This document shows, one piece after another, positions 10,547-20,605 of a stretch of DNA of 64,000 bases. Numbering within the stretch: position 1 is the first letter of the stretch; each line of letters begins with the position of its first letter. Both the position numbers and the translations under genes were made by a program. Source of the stretch: Anagrus nilaparvatae (taxonomy: Eukaryota; Arthropoda; Insecta; Hymenoptera; Mymaridae); the NCBI GenBank assembly GCA_022575985.1, contig JAKSXM010000132.1, positions 7,130,001-7,194,000 of the forward strand, read 5' to 3'. Below the pieces are notes generated by a model, which was given only the letters and a program-made list of their open reading frames with translations, did no database searches and was not told where the DNA came from.

Positions 10547-11902
10547 TGGGTAAATTTAAATGAAGTGAGTGCGATTTGTATGGTCGGGTCTTTAAAACTG
10601 GTACAAAGTTTTTTTTTCTGAAAGTACTACCAAAAATAAGTGTCCAATTTTTAGCCTCCCAGAGCGAAATTTCGATTTTTGGCAGCCATTTTAGTGTTTT
10701 TGACTGTCGTAAAAAATGTAAGAAAAATGAGTCATAATTTTTTTTATTATTGCTGTAAAAAACTTACATTAGCATGAAATTTTTTTCCTTTTATGTCCGG
10801 AAAGGAAATTTCCCTGGCTATCCGATTCCGGGGTGCGCGAGGAATCGCTAACATAGGCTGTTTTTTTTCAAAAGTCGATTTCTCAAATGTCTATTAGTGA
10901 AAAATCTTGTAACCAGGCTTAAAATTTTCCTTAAACCTTATACTTTTTGGCGAAAAAATAATTTCGATGGGACAATGCTTTTTGGGAGCTCTAGATAAAA
11001 AAATAGCAGCTTTCAAAACCTCATTTTTTACAAATTTCAAATTTTCCGCCAAGTCATGTGACCAATCAAAAATCTGACAAAAAATTTGGATTCCGCGGAA
11101 AATTTTACATAAGGATATATCTTTTCATGTTTTTAAGAGCGTTTATGTTAAAGCAGCGAAATTTTAAATTGAAAGATTAAAATATCTCATTTTTTAAGGA
11201 ATTTTTTTATTTTTTAAATTATACCAAATAATACCAAATTATTCAAAATTAATCAGAAAATTCTTTATTATTTTACTGTTTTAACATGAAAACTCTTAAA
11301 AACATAAAAAGATGTATCCTTAAGTAAAATTTCCCGCGGAATCCAAATTTTTGGTTAGATTTTTGATTGGTCACTTGGCGGGAAATTTGAAATTTGTAAA
11401 AAATGAGGTTTTGAAAGCTGCTATTTTTTTATCTGGACCTCCCAAAAAGCAGTGTCCCATCGAAAATTTTTTTTCGCCAAAAAATATAAGGTTTAAAAAA
11501 AACTTTTAAGCCTGGTTACAAGATTTTTCAGTAATAGGCATTTGACTTTTGAAAAAAAGCAGCCTATTTTAGCGATTCCTCGCGCATGCGCTACTCAAAA
11601 AAAATTATTGACCCCGGAATCGGATAGCCAGGGAAATTTCTTTTCCGCACTTATAAGGAAAAAAATTTCATGCAAAAGTAAGTTTTACAGCAATAATAAA
11701 AAAAATTATGACTCATTTTTCTTACATTTTTTACGACAGTCAAAAACACTAAAATGGCTGCCAAAAATCGAAATTTCGCTCTGGGAGGCTTATTTTTGGA
11801 CACTTATTTTTGGTAGTACTTTCAGAAAAAAAAACTTTGTACCAGTTTTAAAGACCCGACCATACAAATCGCAATCACTTTATTTAAATTTACCCATATA
11901 TA
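10547..11902. mobile_element. Foldback element, family copy 1, directly abutting the preceding foldback
   Basis: The ends are TATGGGTAAATTTAAATGAA and its complement, with the centre near 11,224. Arms carry GGTCGGGTCTT, a CGCATGCGC word, 'ctatccgattccggggt' and the CCCGCCAAGTCACGTGAC module. A second copy lies at 20,606-21,909. The left arm lacks ~25 bp around the CGCATGCGC word that the right arm keeps. A 139-codon frame at 11,542-11,961 runs along the right arm and out of the element; it is judged non-coding. Confidence 0.88.
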
Positions 11903-11957
11903 TGTTTCATAAAATTAGTGAAAATTTTAAGTATAAACAAAATACGTATATACATCT

Positions 11958-12240
11958 TTAATGAAATAATAGATATATAATATAAATTAAAATATTTTAT
12001 TGTTTCGCTTTAACTTTATGAATATTTACAAAGATAGAGCATTGGCAGATATTTATTATCAGTCTTAATGCGGGTAACTGGGAGGCTAAAATGACCAATC
12101 GGGCTAAGATGTGTTTTGAGTTGCTGAATCCAAATCCAGGGTCAAAAGACCTGGAAAATAGAGGAGTATTCTTAACACATTTTACACACGCTGCATTTTG
12201 CTTGTGTTTAGCAATTTTTCTTCTTTTAGGAAAAAAAAAT
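11958..12240. repeat. Dispersed repeat, second copy at 24,233-24,560
   Basis: The stretch with 'acaaagatagagcattggcag', 'gtcttaatgcgggtaa' and 'tgggaggct' recurs at 24,300-24,400 with small differences. It ends in 'ccagggtcaaaagacctgg', related to the ~140 bp satellite family. No coding potential is seen. Confidence 0.7.
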
Positions 12241-12264
12241 AATTTTTATGATGTTTTCATGATG

Positions 12265-12965
12265 TTATGATGGTTTATGATAAATGGAAAACTAAAAATA
12301 ACTATAATGTAGAATATAAAATTGATAAACATAAAATTAAACAAATTTCAGTAATTAAAGATTTAGGAAACTCCTTTCAAGTTAATTTAAACTTCAATGT
12401 TCACATAGATTAAATATTATTTCTAAATCAAAAAAACGTATAAATTAAAAAAAAAAAAATTTTACAAAGATTTAAAAATTTTGATTCATTAAAACTATTT
12501 TATAATTCACATATTAAATCTACTCTTATGTCTGTGGTGAATAAGAAGAAAGGCATATGTTCTATGTATAAGCATAGGACTTATGCCGTTTTTCATATTC
12601 GCCACTGATGTATGAGTCAATAATTTGGTCTCCACAGATAAAAGAAAAAATTTATTAAATAGAAAAAATACAACTTCAAGTCTTAAGAATTTTAGCATTT
12701 AAACAAAACATTGAAATTGATTATTTTGATCGCGATTACAAAGAATTGTACACCAAATTTAAAATTAAAAATCTTGAGACAGCTAGAGAGATTTCTGACC
12801 TTAAATTTCTTTATATAATTAAATGAATAATAAAACAGTATGTAATGAAATCAAATCTGTCATAAATTTTTATGTACCAAAAAGAGAAGCTCTAATGCAA
12901 AGAGACAGACGTCTTATTTTTAAAATTCCTATTGATTTTAAAAACAGCAGAAAAAGTTCGTACTA
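12265..12965 (+). mobile_element. Decayed LINE ORF2 fragment, I/Jockey-like C-terminal region
   Basis: Reading across stops and frameshifts gives the usual tail of insect I/Jockey-type reverse transcriptases: IKDLGNSFQVNLNF with a nearby His, then RFKNFDSLKLFYNSHIKS, then YESIIWSPQI, IEKIQLQVLRILAFK, LETAREISDLKFLYIIK and VINFYVPKRE. Several in-frame stops (for example after YIIK near 12,823) show it is dead. The minus-strand frame 12,507-12,698 is a shadow of it. Confidence 0.75.
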
Positions 12966-13254
12966 GTATAGAATTCTAGAAACTTTTAATACGTATAACA
13001 AAAAGATTGATATCACTAATAAGAGTGAAATAAGGCTTTTATAAAAGCTTAAATAAATTTGTTGCTAAATTTAATTAAAATATCTACATTTTATTGAACA
13101 ATTTTTAATAAATCTTTTGTATTCTCAAATTAAAAATTTTTTTTTTCTACTACAAACAAAGTTTATTGTTAATACCTTTATTTAGTAAGTAAGTGTATAA
13201 CAATTTATATTCTTTTTAGCGCTAACTGCTAAAACTTTGTAAAATTAATTTAAT

Positions 13255-13518
13255 CAGAGGCTTTGAAGGTACTACTAGCAGCGACGAAGTGACGCAGGTG
13301 GTCAAAGAGACAAACAATCTGCAGAACGATTGCGACATAAAAGTTGCCATCTTCAAGGCTAAGGGCACTTAGGTGGATATGGCAGTCGTAGATTTGCCAG
13401 AGGCCGACGCACTAAAATCGACCAATAAAGGCCGGCTGAATAATGGCTGCTCTAACTGGCAAATGTACCTAAGAGCCGAGATACGGCGCTTCAAGTGTCT
13501 TGGTTTCTGCCACAACCA
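13255..13518 (+). mobile_element. R1-like LINE gag (ORF1) fragment with a stop
   Basis: The translation reads TTSSDEVTQVV, then KVAIFKAKGT with a TAG, then VDMAVVDLPEADAL, GRLNNGCSNWQMYL and RRFKCLGFCHNQ. This follows the usual order of R1-type gag proteins before the first CCHC knuckle. The similarity ends near 13,518, where sequence switches to an inverted RT fragment. GC content is clearly higher than the surroundings. Confidence 0.65.
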
Positions 13519-13532
13519 GTAGTCGTGTAAAT

Positions 13533-13862
13533 CACATCCAACGTGACAAGCAGGACATCCGGTTTAATATCCGGTCGCACTCGTTTGGCCTTCCTAACCA
13601 CCTTCATGACCTGCTCGATGGTACCGATCGTGGAACACCTCTCACGAAATCCGTGTTGGTCGTCGCTGAGGTCACCCGCTTCCCTAATTGCCTGCCACAA
13701 TCTTCCTCTGACCATGCTCTCCATCACCTTACCAATGGTATTTAACATACACAATGGCCTTTAAGAAGATGGAGATCCTGGTTAACCATTTCCCTTGCTT
13801 CAGAGCCAGGCGTGCCACTTTCCAGTCCCTCGGAAAGACACATGCCACCAGGCACGCATTAA
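13533..13862 (-). mobile_element. R1-like LINE reverse transcriptase fragment, inverted and frameshifted
   Basis: Read on the minus strand: NACLVACVFPRDWKVARLAL, a frameshift, then RPLCMLNTIGKVMESMVRGR, GDLSDDQHGFRERCSTIGTI and LLVTLDV. These are the conserved blocks before and up to motif A of non-LTR reverse transcriptases. It stops abruptly within motif A at ~13,533, next to the plus-strand gag piece, so the locus is rearranged and dead. Confidence 0.8.
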
Positions 13863-13869
13863 ACATGCA

Positions 13870-14546
13870 ATTCAAATTTCATTCAAAATCATAAGTATCC
13901 TACCATCACAAAACACTGCAGTATTTGTTATATAAAGATATTAAGCAATTTTTTGTTTGCTACTGCCACATGATAGCTCGCATTATTATAAATAAAAAAA
14001 TTTGCCTTGTGGAATTGAGGCTTCTGGCTCGATGTGCGTAAATTGGTAATTAGTAATTGGGTAATTGCATTCAAATAACAATATAAATTTTTCTTAAGAT
14101 AAATGACATATTTTATGTTTTTAAGAGTAAAAATAATAATATGCTATCGAAATTATGACATAATTTTCCTTGTTTTCGGTTGACATGTTCTATGCTTGTT
14201 TTTTAATTATTTATTAAAAAGGAAATGGCCCGCTAGTATACATAAACTGATTATAAATAAATAACCTCACCAATCAACGTAATGTTCTGATTATAATATT
14301 TGATAACTTAGATCTTGTCAAATAAAAAAGGCCAGTATAATATTTTTTTATTATTATTTACTATTATGTACAACAATTAGGACAATTATACAAACAAATA
14401 CGTATACATTATTATTTTCTCATTTATTTCAAAGTATATGCAATGTTAGTTTTATTTAAACTAAAAATATATAAGCAATTATGAGTGAAATCAGCAAAAT
14501 TAACCTGGTCGGATCTTTCAAAAGATCTGATAATTCAAGAATGGAT
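13870..14546. other. AT-rich non-coding interval
   Basis: No gene or repeat end is recognised. Confidence 0.4.
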
Positions 14547-14764
14547 TAACCCTTCTCTGCCGACATAACAGGCTATAATTAACAGTCGCTTGTTTTTTTG
14601 CTTCAAAAAGGCTAAAAAATGAATATTTTTTTGATATTATCATAATAAAGGTGGTGTTTTAAAATTTTGAAGACAGGTTTCCAATATTATTTGCCAGTAT
14701 TTGAAAACGGCTGCTATAAGGCGAAAAAACAAGTGACTGTAAAATAGTTGCGTTGGCGAATTAA
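14547..14764. mobile_element. TTAA-flanked MITE
   Basis: TTAA is found at both ends, with imperfect inverted ends sharing ACAGTC(G/A)CTTGTTTTTT. Target TTAA points to a piggyBac-type transposase as mobiliser. There is no coding potential. Confidence 0.55.
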
Positions 14765-15432
14765 AGTATTCAAAATTTATTCTTTTTGAAAATTTTAGCT
14801 TTTAATATTAAAAATTAACCCCAAAGTTAATTAAAGAAAAAAGTTCATTCTTAGCTTTTCTTAGCTGCTCATTCTTCTTTTCTATATTGCGGCAGATAGC
14901 TTCCAAAGCTATTTAAATTTCAGTAAAATAGTAAAATTTCCTCAGAAATCCTTTGCTTCCATATATTAGCTATGAAAAGTTGTTACAGGAAAAGCTAAAA
15001 AATTAAATTATTTATATGCTGTTTTTTTAAGGTTGCCAAAAATTTTTTTCTCACTACCAAATTCTTTCATCCGTGAAAGAATTTCCCTAAAACAAATGCA
15101 TTAAAAGTAAAAAGTTGGTGAGCAGGATCCACTTTCTTATACCATCAATTTGGTCTGTTTATCAAGAATCTCATTTGATTGGTGCACTCTTTAGCGAGCG
15201 TAAAATTAGATTGCAAAAAAAAAAACATGCAATTTTGAAAGGCCTTTAAATGAGAAATTCATACTTATATTGTAATTATAATTGTAAATAGTTGTAAAAT
15301 TAGGAAAAATAAAAATTATTGACATGCCCTTCACATCTATTTATTTACATACTTCTATTTATCGCATGATATTTTTTCAATAAAATAAACAATTTTATTA
15401 TAATAAATAAAATAAATGTTTTGTTTTTTTCG

Positions 15433-15440
15433 TATATAAA
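15433..15440 (+). promoter_or_regulatory. TATA box candidate of the ionotropic receptor gene
   Basis: TATATAAA lies 101 bp before the ATG, leaving room for a start site near 15,465 and a 5' leader of about 75 nt. Position and match support it; transcription was not tested. Confidence 0.4.
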
Positions 15441-15540
15441 AGAAGAGAAGTAAATTTTTATTTCAAATGTGTTTTGGGTTTTTTTAGATAAAATAAAGTT
15501 TAAAAATATTCTCTAAAATAAAAAATTATTTATTTTTACT

Positions 15541-18500
15541 ATGAAGAATTTAATATTTAAGAAATTACATTATTTTACTTTAATGTTGTTAAATTATTCA
15601 GTATTAGTTCGTAATCAGATAATAAGTTCGCGAAATGTAAAAAATAATAATTTGATATTTAATAACCTAACCCACAATAATAATTATCAGAAAAATCTTG
15701 AAAACGGTATCAATTGCTTGTCAGAATTTTTGAGTTATATGTTGCTGAAAGATCGACCAATTACACTTTTGATATCAAAAAGTATAAGTCTCACTACTTC
15801 CTCACCTGAGAATGACTTAATTGTAAAAAACTTAATGGAATCCGATTTAGCAATATATTCTGTATTGGGAAATCCTGATTGGAAAGCTTTATATTCTATA
15901 AGCTCTTATGCTATTATAATAGTTGATAAACCAAGTACATTAGAATATTATAAATCAACAGAGTTATTGTACATTTGCTCAAGGCATTGCTTATTGTACA
16001 TAGTAATTATAAGTAAGCCATATATAAATCAAGAAAGCTTTCTTGAAGATGTTTCGTATTTAGTAAAAATTTTATGGAAAAGAAAAGTAAGCAATGTGGT
16101 TGTAACAGGCTTAGTAGATGCAGAATTTTTGTTTGCTAAATCTTCAAAATTTAGGCACAACGAGCTTTGTATTCCCGATGAGCCCAAAATCATAGAATCT
16201 TCATGCATTGCTAAAAACCATTATAAACATTTGGCTGTTAGATTACTTCAAGTAATCGAATTTAATAATTGCATTATTAAAGCAGGATTTGTAAATTATT
16301 TTCCTTTTGCATTCACGCTAGATGATAATAAAATTAGTGGTCTTTTTGTGACAGTTTTCAACCAAATTTCTCATCATTTTAATTTTCAAACAATCTATGA
16401 CTCAGTTTCTCCAGAGACCGTTACGGATCTCTTTCAATTAATTATATCAAAATTAATAGATGATTGTCAATTTTTCTTAAGCGGTCATCAAGATAAACCT
16501 CCTGAGATGCTAGATTTTTTGATGCCATATGATGTAAGTAAATAATTAAGAAATAATTATGATATTTTAAGATTATTCGAGCCAATCTGTATTTTGAATA
16601 TGTTGAAAAAAACACCTGCAATACCCTCTCTTTATTCCAATAAACCTTCTGGGCTTAGAAACGCAGGGCTCAATGTTATTAAATAAGGTTTTTTGGTCAT
16701 TTTCAATATAAGGCTGCAACCTAGTACTTCTGGTTGGTCTCATTTTTTTGGTGTAAATGTCATCTTTTAAGCTCCGCAATTTTTTATAAGTAATTTTCTT
16801 ACCGTTATAGTCAATAAGGTAAATTGACATTAAGGCTCCTCATTAACAATAACAAAATATTTTTAATCGTCTATTTTACCTAGTAAAAACAATAATTCTA
16901 GATATTAGTACTTTCGTAGAAATAAATTAAGTACTACGTCCAAAAAGAAAAAAAATCATGGTATTTTTTGAATCTTTTTATACAAAAAAATCGGATGGAA
17001 AAATACTTTAAAAATGATAATTCTAGATATTCGTACTTTCATAAAAAGAAATTAAGTACTATAGGTCCTAAAAAAAAAAAAATGGCGTTTTTTGTATTTT
17101 TTTGCGATAAAAATTAAAAAAAAAAAATTTTTTTTAAATTACATATCAGATCCAAAATTTGACTATAAACGATATTTCTAAAACTAGAAAATATAAAAAA
17201 TATATCTAAAACTCCCATAGAAAACAATTAGGTACTACATCGAAAAAAAAAAAAAAGTTTGGTATTTTTTGTAGTTTTTGGTAAAAAAAATTTTGAGAAA
17301 AAAATCTTTAAAAAATTAATTATAAGATTCAAGATATCGAGTAAAAACGATACTTCTAGATATTAGTATACTTTCATGGGAAAAAATGAGGTATTCCATC
17401 CAAAATAAAAAAAAAAGTACCTCTAGATTTTTTGGTGAAAAAAATTTTGAAAAAAAAATTAGGTCCAATGGTTGTTAAATATCACGAATACAAACATATG
17501 CATACATACAAACTTTTTTTTAAAACCGGTTTTTTAACTTCCTGAGGTCTCAAAACGTGCTTATATACCAAAAAATCAGAAATCAAAATTTGACCTAAAA
17601 CAATGGTTCCTCTATGAGGAACCAAAATTATATATATTTTATAGATAGAATAATATTATATAAGTTTTGAGCATTATTGTATTTTTACAAACCTTTTTTG
17701 AGGATATGCACTGAATAGTATATAAAGCTACATTGAATAAATAATTTTAGCAGAATTTAACTTTTGACCATAATCGGTACCAAAGAATATAAGAGAGTTA
17801 TATTTTTTGCCTGTAATATTAGTATTGATTTGCTTTATAAACATTAACAATGCATTTTTACTTTACAGTCAACTCCGTTCGTTTGGTTGCTACCAAAAAC
17901 ATCCAGATTTTCAATAAAGAGTTTGTTTTCACCATTAAATGTACATGTTTGGATGGTTGTCATTGCATTATTCATCTCTTCTTCGGTTGCGATTGCATTT
18001 TTTAAAATTGAAATGCAAGGTATTCTTGGATTGTTTGGGCTGCTTATTGGAGTTTCCCAGTCGGAACAACCAACAAGAAATTCGCATAGATTATTTTTCA
18101 TCACTTGGGCACTAGTCGGTACTCTAATTACTCAATATTATTTAGCTACTTTATTAAGCAATTTATTAATTGATTCAAGTTATAAACTTCAAAGTGTAGA
18201 AGAACTGGTACAATCAGATTTGGAATTATCAGCTTCTTCTATCGCAGCTTTTGTGTACAATTTTTCAAATCCAAATATTAAATATAATAAAATAGATTTG
18301 TATATTAAAGAACATATTAAATATACAGACCTTTTTGAATTTTTAAAAAATTTTTTACATTTAATGAGAGGAGAAAAAACAGATAAAGCTATTTTAATGC
18401 TCAAAAATTTCTCAATAATTAATTATAATACTGAAAAATCGTTTTATCAGTTACCAGAAACAATTATGCCTTATTTAATGTCAGTCGTTGCAATAAGAGG

Positions 18501-18879
18501 TTTGCCTCACGTTCAAAATATAAATCAATTAATTTTAAAATTCTGTGATTCTGGTTTAATTAATTATTGGATGAAAGATTTCATTAATAGAGATATTTTT
18601 CATGATGAAAATGAATCAAAAGAACTTTTAAAATTAAACCACTTTATACCAGTATTTATTCTTCTATTTATTGGCTACACTATTGCTATAATAATGTTAA
18701 TAATAGAAAATGTTTATTTTCATTTGAAGTTAAAGACAAATTTTTATTCGTATTATAAAAAAAATAATGTTAATAAAAGAAATAAATTTTTCAACGAATA
18801 TTATAAAAATAAATGCTTTAAGAAAAGAAAAACAATACTTCACAGAGTGAATAAAATTAAAAAATACCATAGACGTTAG
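15541..18879 (+). CDS. Divergent ionotropic receptor (IR), two exons, 667 aa
   Basis: Exon 1 is 15,541-16,533 (331 codons) and exon 2 is 17,869-18,879. The 1,335 nt intron is phase 0 (GAT|GTAAGT, CTTTACAG|TCA). The N-terminus is mildly hydrophobic and may be a signal peptide. The S1 ligand-binding lobe lies about residues 235-331. M1 is about 358-376 (VWMVVIALFISSSVAIAFF), the pore loop about 382-396 (ILGLFGLLIGVSQ), M2 about 406-431 (LFFITWALVGTLITQYYLAT), S2 about 435-585, and M3 about 589-612 (FIPVFILLFIGYTIAIIML). The order S1-M1-pore-M2-S2-M3 is that of insect IRs, ligand-gated cation channels of sensory neurons related to glutamate receptors. Length is normal for the family. The ~50-residue cytoplasmic tail is very basic. 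The canonical glutamate-binding residues are not evident, as in most divergent IRs. The intron is filled with repeats. Subfamily and ligand cannot be assigned. Confidence 0.88.
16575..16835. repeat. Diverged single arm of the 9,297-10,546 foldback family, inside the IR intron
   Basis: It shares GAAACGCAGGGCTCAATGTT, CTGCAACCT, 'cttctggttggt' and 'ttttggtgtaaatgtcatc' with the arms of that foldback and with 35,430-35,700. The minus-strand frame over it is a repeat by-product. Confidence 0.55.
16860..17630. repeat. Array of ~150 bp units with a hairpin-ended tail, inside the IR intron
   Basis: The unit (TTAGTACTTTCGTAGAAATA, then GTACTACGTCC, then AAAAAG) recurs about every 125-170 bp, starting near 16,897, 17,020, 17,184 and 17,352. 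A distinct tail follows (AACCGGTTTTTTA, TCAAAACGTGCTTATAT), ending in the hairpin GGTTCCTC-TAT-GAGGAACC at 17,605-17,623. The same array plus tail is at 54,880-56,004. Confidence 0.75.
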
Positions 18880-19054
18880 TTAGAAGATAGATACAGAATC
18901 TATTATGGTTGAAAATAATAGCCAGCTTTTTTGTTAAAGAAAATTATGTGATTAGCTTAATGAAAGCTTGGCTAAGTTTTTTCTTTATGGTCACTATAAG
19001 TACTACAATTCCTTATTGTAATCGATTTATTTCAAAATGAATTCAGGTGATAAT

Positions 19055-20453
19055 GTCGTAGGGAAGTAGAGAAATTCGTGATTCGGCCAAATCCCTAGTG
19101 ATTTGGCCAAATTGTACGTAGTAGACTAATAGAAGTTTCGATCGCCTACTTCCCTAAAATTTTTAGTGAAGTATAAGACGAAAATTATACCTGTTGTCTA
19201 CTACACCGATAGCCTTTAGGGAAGTAGACGAATCGTCTACTTCACTGATATAAACTCAGTGGAGTAAACTAATTTATTTTATTTGCCTACTTCACGGATG
19301 GCTCTTAGGGAAGTAAAAAACAAAGAGAATTTGGTGTTTACGCCTTATAAATTTTATTGCATAATAAAAAATTATTGCAAAAAAGAGAGTTATGATTTTT
19401 AATTAATATAAACATTCCTTTTAAATGTCATTTACATTTTTTTTTACTTTTATTTATTATTCAGACATGAAAGTCCTGTATGACATCGAGAATTGCACGG
19501 AATTCGCAAATCGATTCTCGGAAAATATCCGTTTATGACACCGTTTTTTGTTCTGATTTTATATAAATGATTCTTTTTGTCCAATTAGACGCCTCGTATG
19601 TTGGAAAAATCTAATCACCCACGGTCAACTGATGGTACTGTTAAATTCATCACCTTCATCTAGAGGAGGAAAAGTCTCAGAGCAAAAATTGATCATCTTT
19701 TCAACTGCTTTTTTTGTCTCTTACAGCAATCTTCTCTTGTCTGATTTAGATTATTTTCTTTTATGCAAATTTAGCACAATGACTCCTTAAATTCCTCAGA
19801 ATCAGAACCAAATCGGAACAAAAAACGGTGTCATAAACAGATATTTTCCGAGAACCGATTTGCATAAATGTATATCAAAGTTAATTCAAGTTTTCGAAGT
19901 GCCTAAAGATGTTTTAATTCCTTTACGTGAAGATACTACTCAACAATCCATGACTGGTGGACAAGGCTTTCGCAAATGCAACTGTAAATGAGCCAAAAAA
20001 TTATGCGGCACTAAAAGTTGGAAATGTTTTAAGTCAAGAATTCCGTGCAATTCTCGATGTCATACAGGACTTTCATGTCTTAATAATAAATAAAAGTAAA
20101 AAAAAAATGTAAATGACATTTAAAAAGGAATGTTTATATTAATTAAAAATTGTAACTCTCTTTTTTGCAATAATTTTTTATTATGCAATAAAATTTATAA
20201 GGCATAAACACCAAATTCTCTTTGTTTTTTACTTCCATAAGAGCCATCCGTGAAGTAGACACAGAATAAAATAAATTAGTTTACTCCACAGAGTTTATAT
20301 CAGTGAAGTAGACGATTCATCTACTTCCCTAAAGGCTATCCGTGTAGTAGACAACAGGTATAATTTTCGTCTACTTCACTAAAAATTTTAGGGTTATTTT
20401 AGTCTACTACGTACAATTTGGCCAAATCACGAATTTCTCTACTTCCCTACGAC
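19055..20453. mobile_element. Foldback element, 1.4 kb, carrying a transposase tail
   Basis: The ends are GTCGTAGGGAAGTAGAGAAA and its complement, centred near 19,756. Arms contain repeated GTAGAC/GTCTAC and GGGAAGTAGA words near the ends, possible transposase-binding sites. Both arms encode the same Cys-rich C-terminal peptide reading inward from each side; the right arm keeps about 60 more codons than the left. Confidence 0.85.
19863..20093 (+). pseudogene. Fragment of a transposase C-terminus with Cys-rich CxC tail, in the foldback's right arm
   Basis: The frame reads LIQVFEVPKDVLIPLRE, then SMTGGQGFRKCNCK, a TGA at 19,989-19,991, then AKKLCGTKSWKCFKSRIPCN and SRCHTGLSCLNN before TAA. A GGQGF/KCxC lead followed by spaced cysteines and CHxxxxCxN is the C-terminal signature I know from Ginger/KRBA2-like integrase-type transposase proteins in insects. 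That family name is from memory and only moderately sure. The last ~18 codons recur on the minus strand of the left arm near 19,446-19,501. Dead because of the stop and missing 5' part. Confidence 0.55.
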
Positions 20454-20605
20454 AATAATACAGGTGATTAAGAATTAGATAAGACATTTTGAAAAATTAA
20501 AAAGTTAAAGATCCACTACTCCTTGGAAGTCGATCTCCTGAAAAATGGGACTATTTTGATTATTTTAATATTAAAATAAGCAAACATCAAAATTAGTTAT
20601 TATAT

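Noticed and set aside
11542..11961. 139-codon plus-strand frame
   Set aside because: It lies almost entirely in a foldback arm; the second copy of the family (21,550-21,909) does not keep the frame.
13500..13764. Two plus-strand frames opposite the LINE RT
   Set aside because: Shadows of the minus-strand reverse transcriptase, which has the recognisable motifs.
16860..17630. Helitron 3' end based on the terminal hairpin
   Set aside because: The hairpin fits, but no CTRR follows it in either forward copy and no TC 5' end was found.
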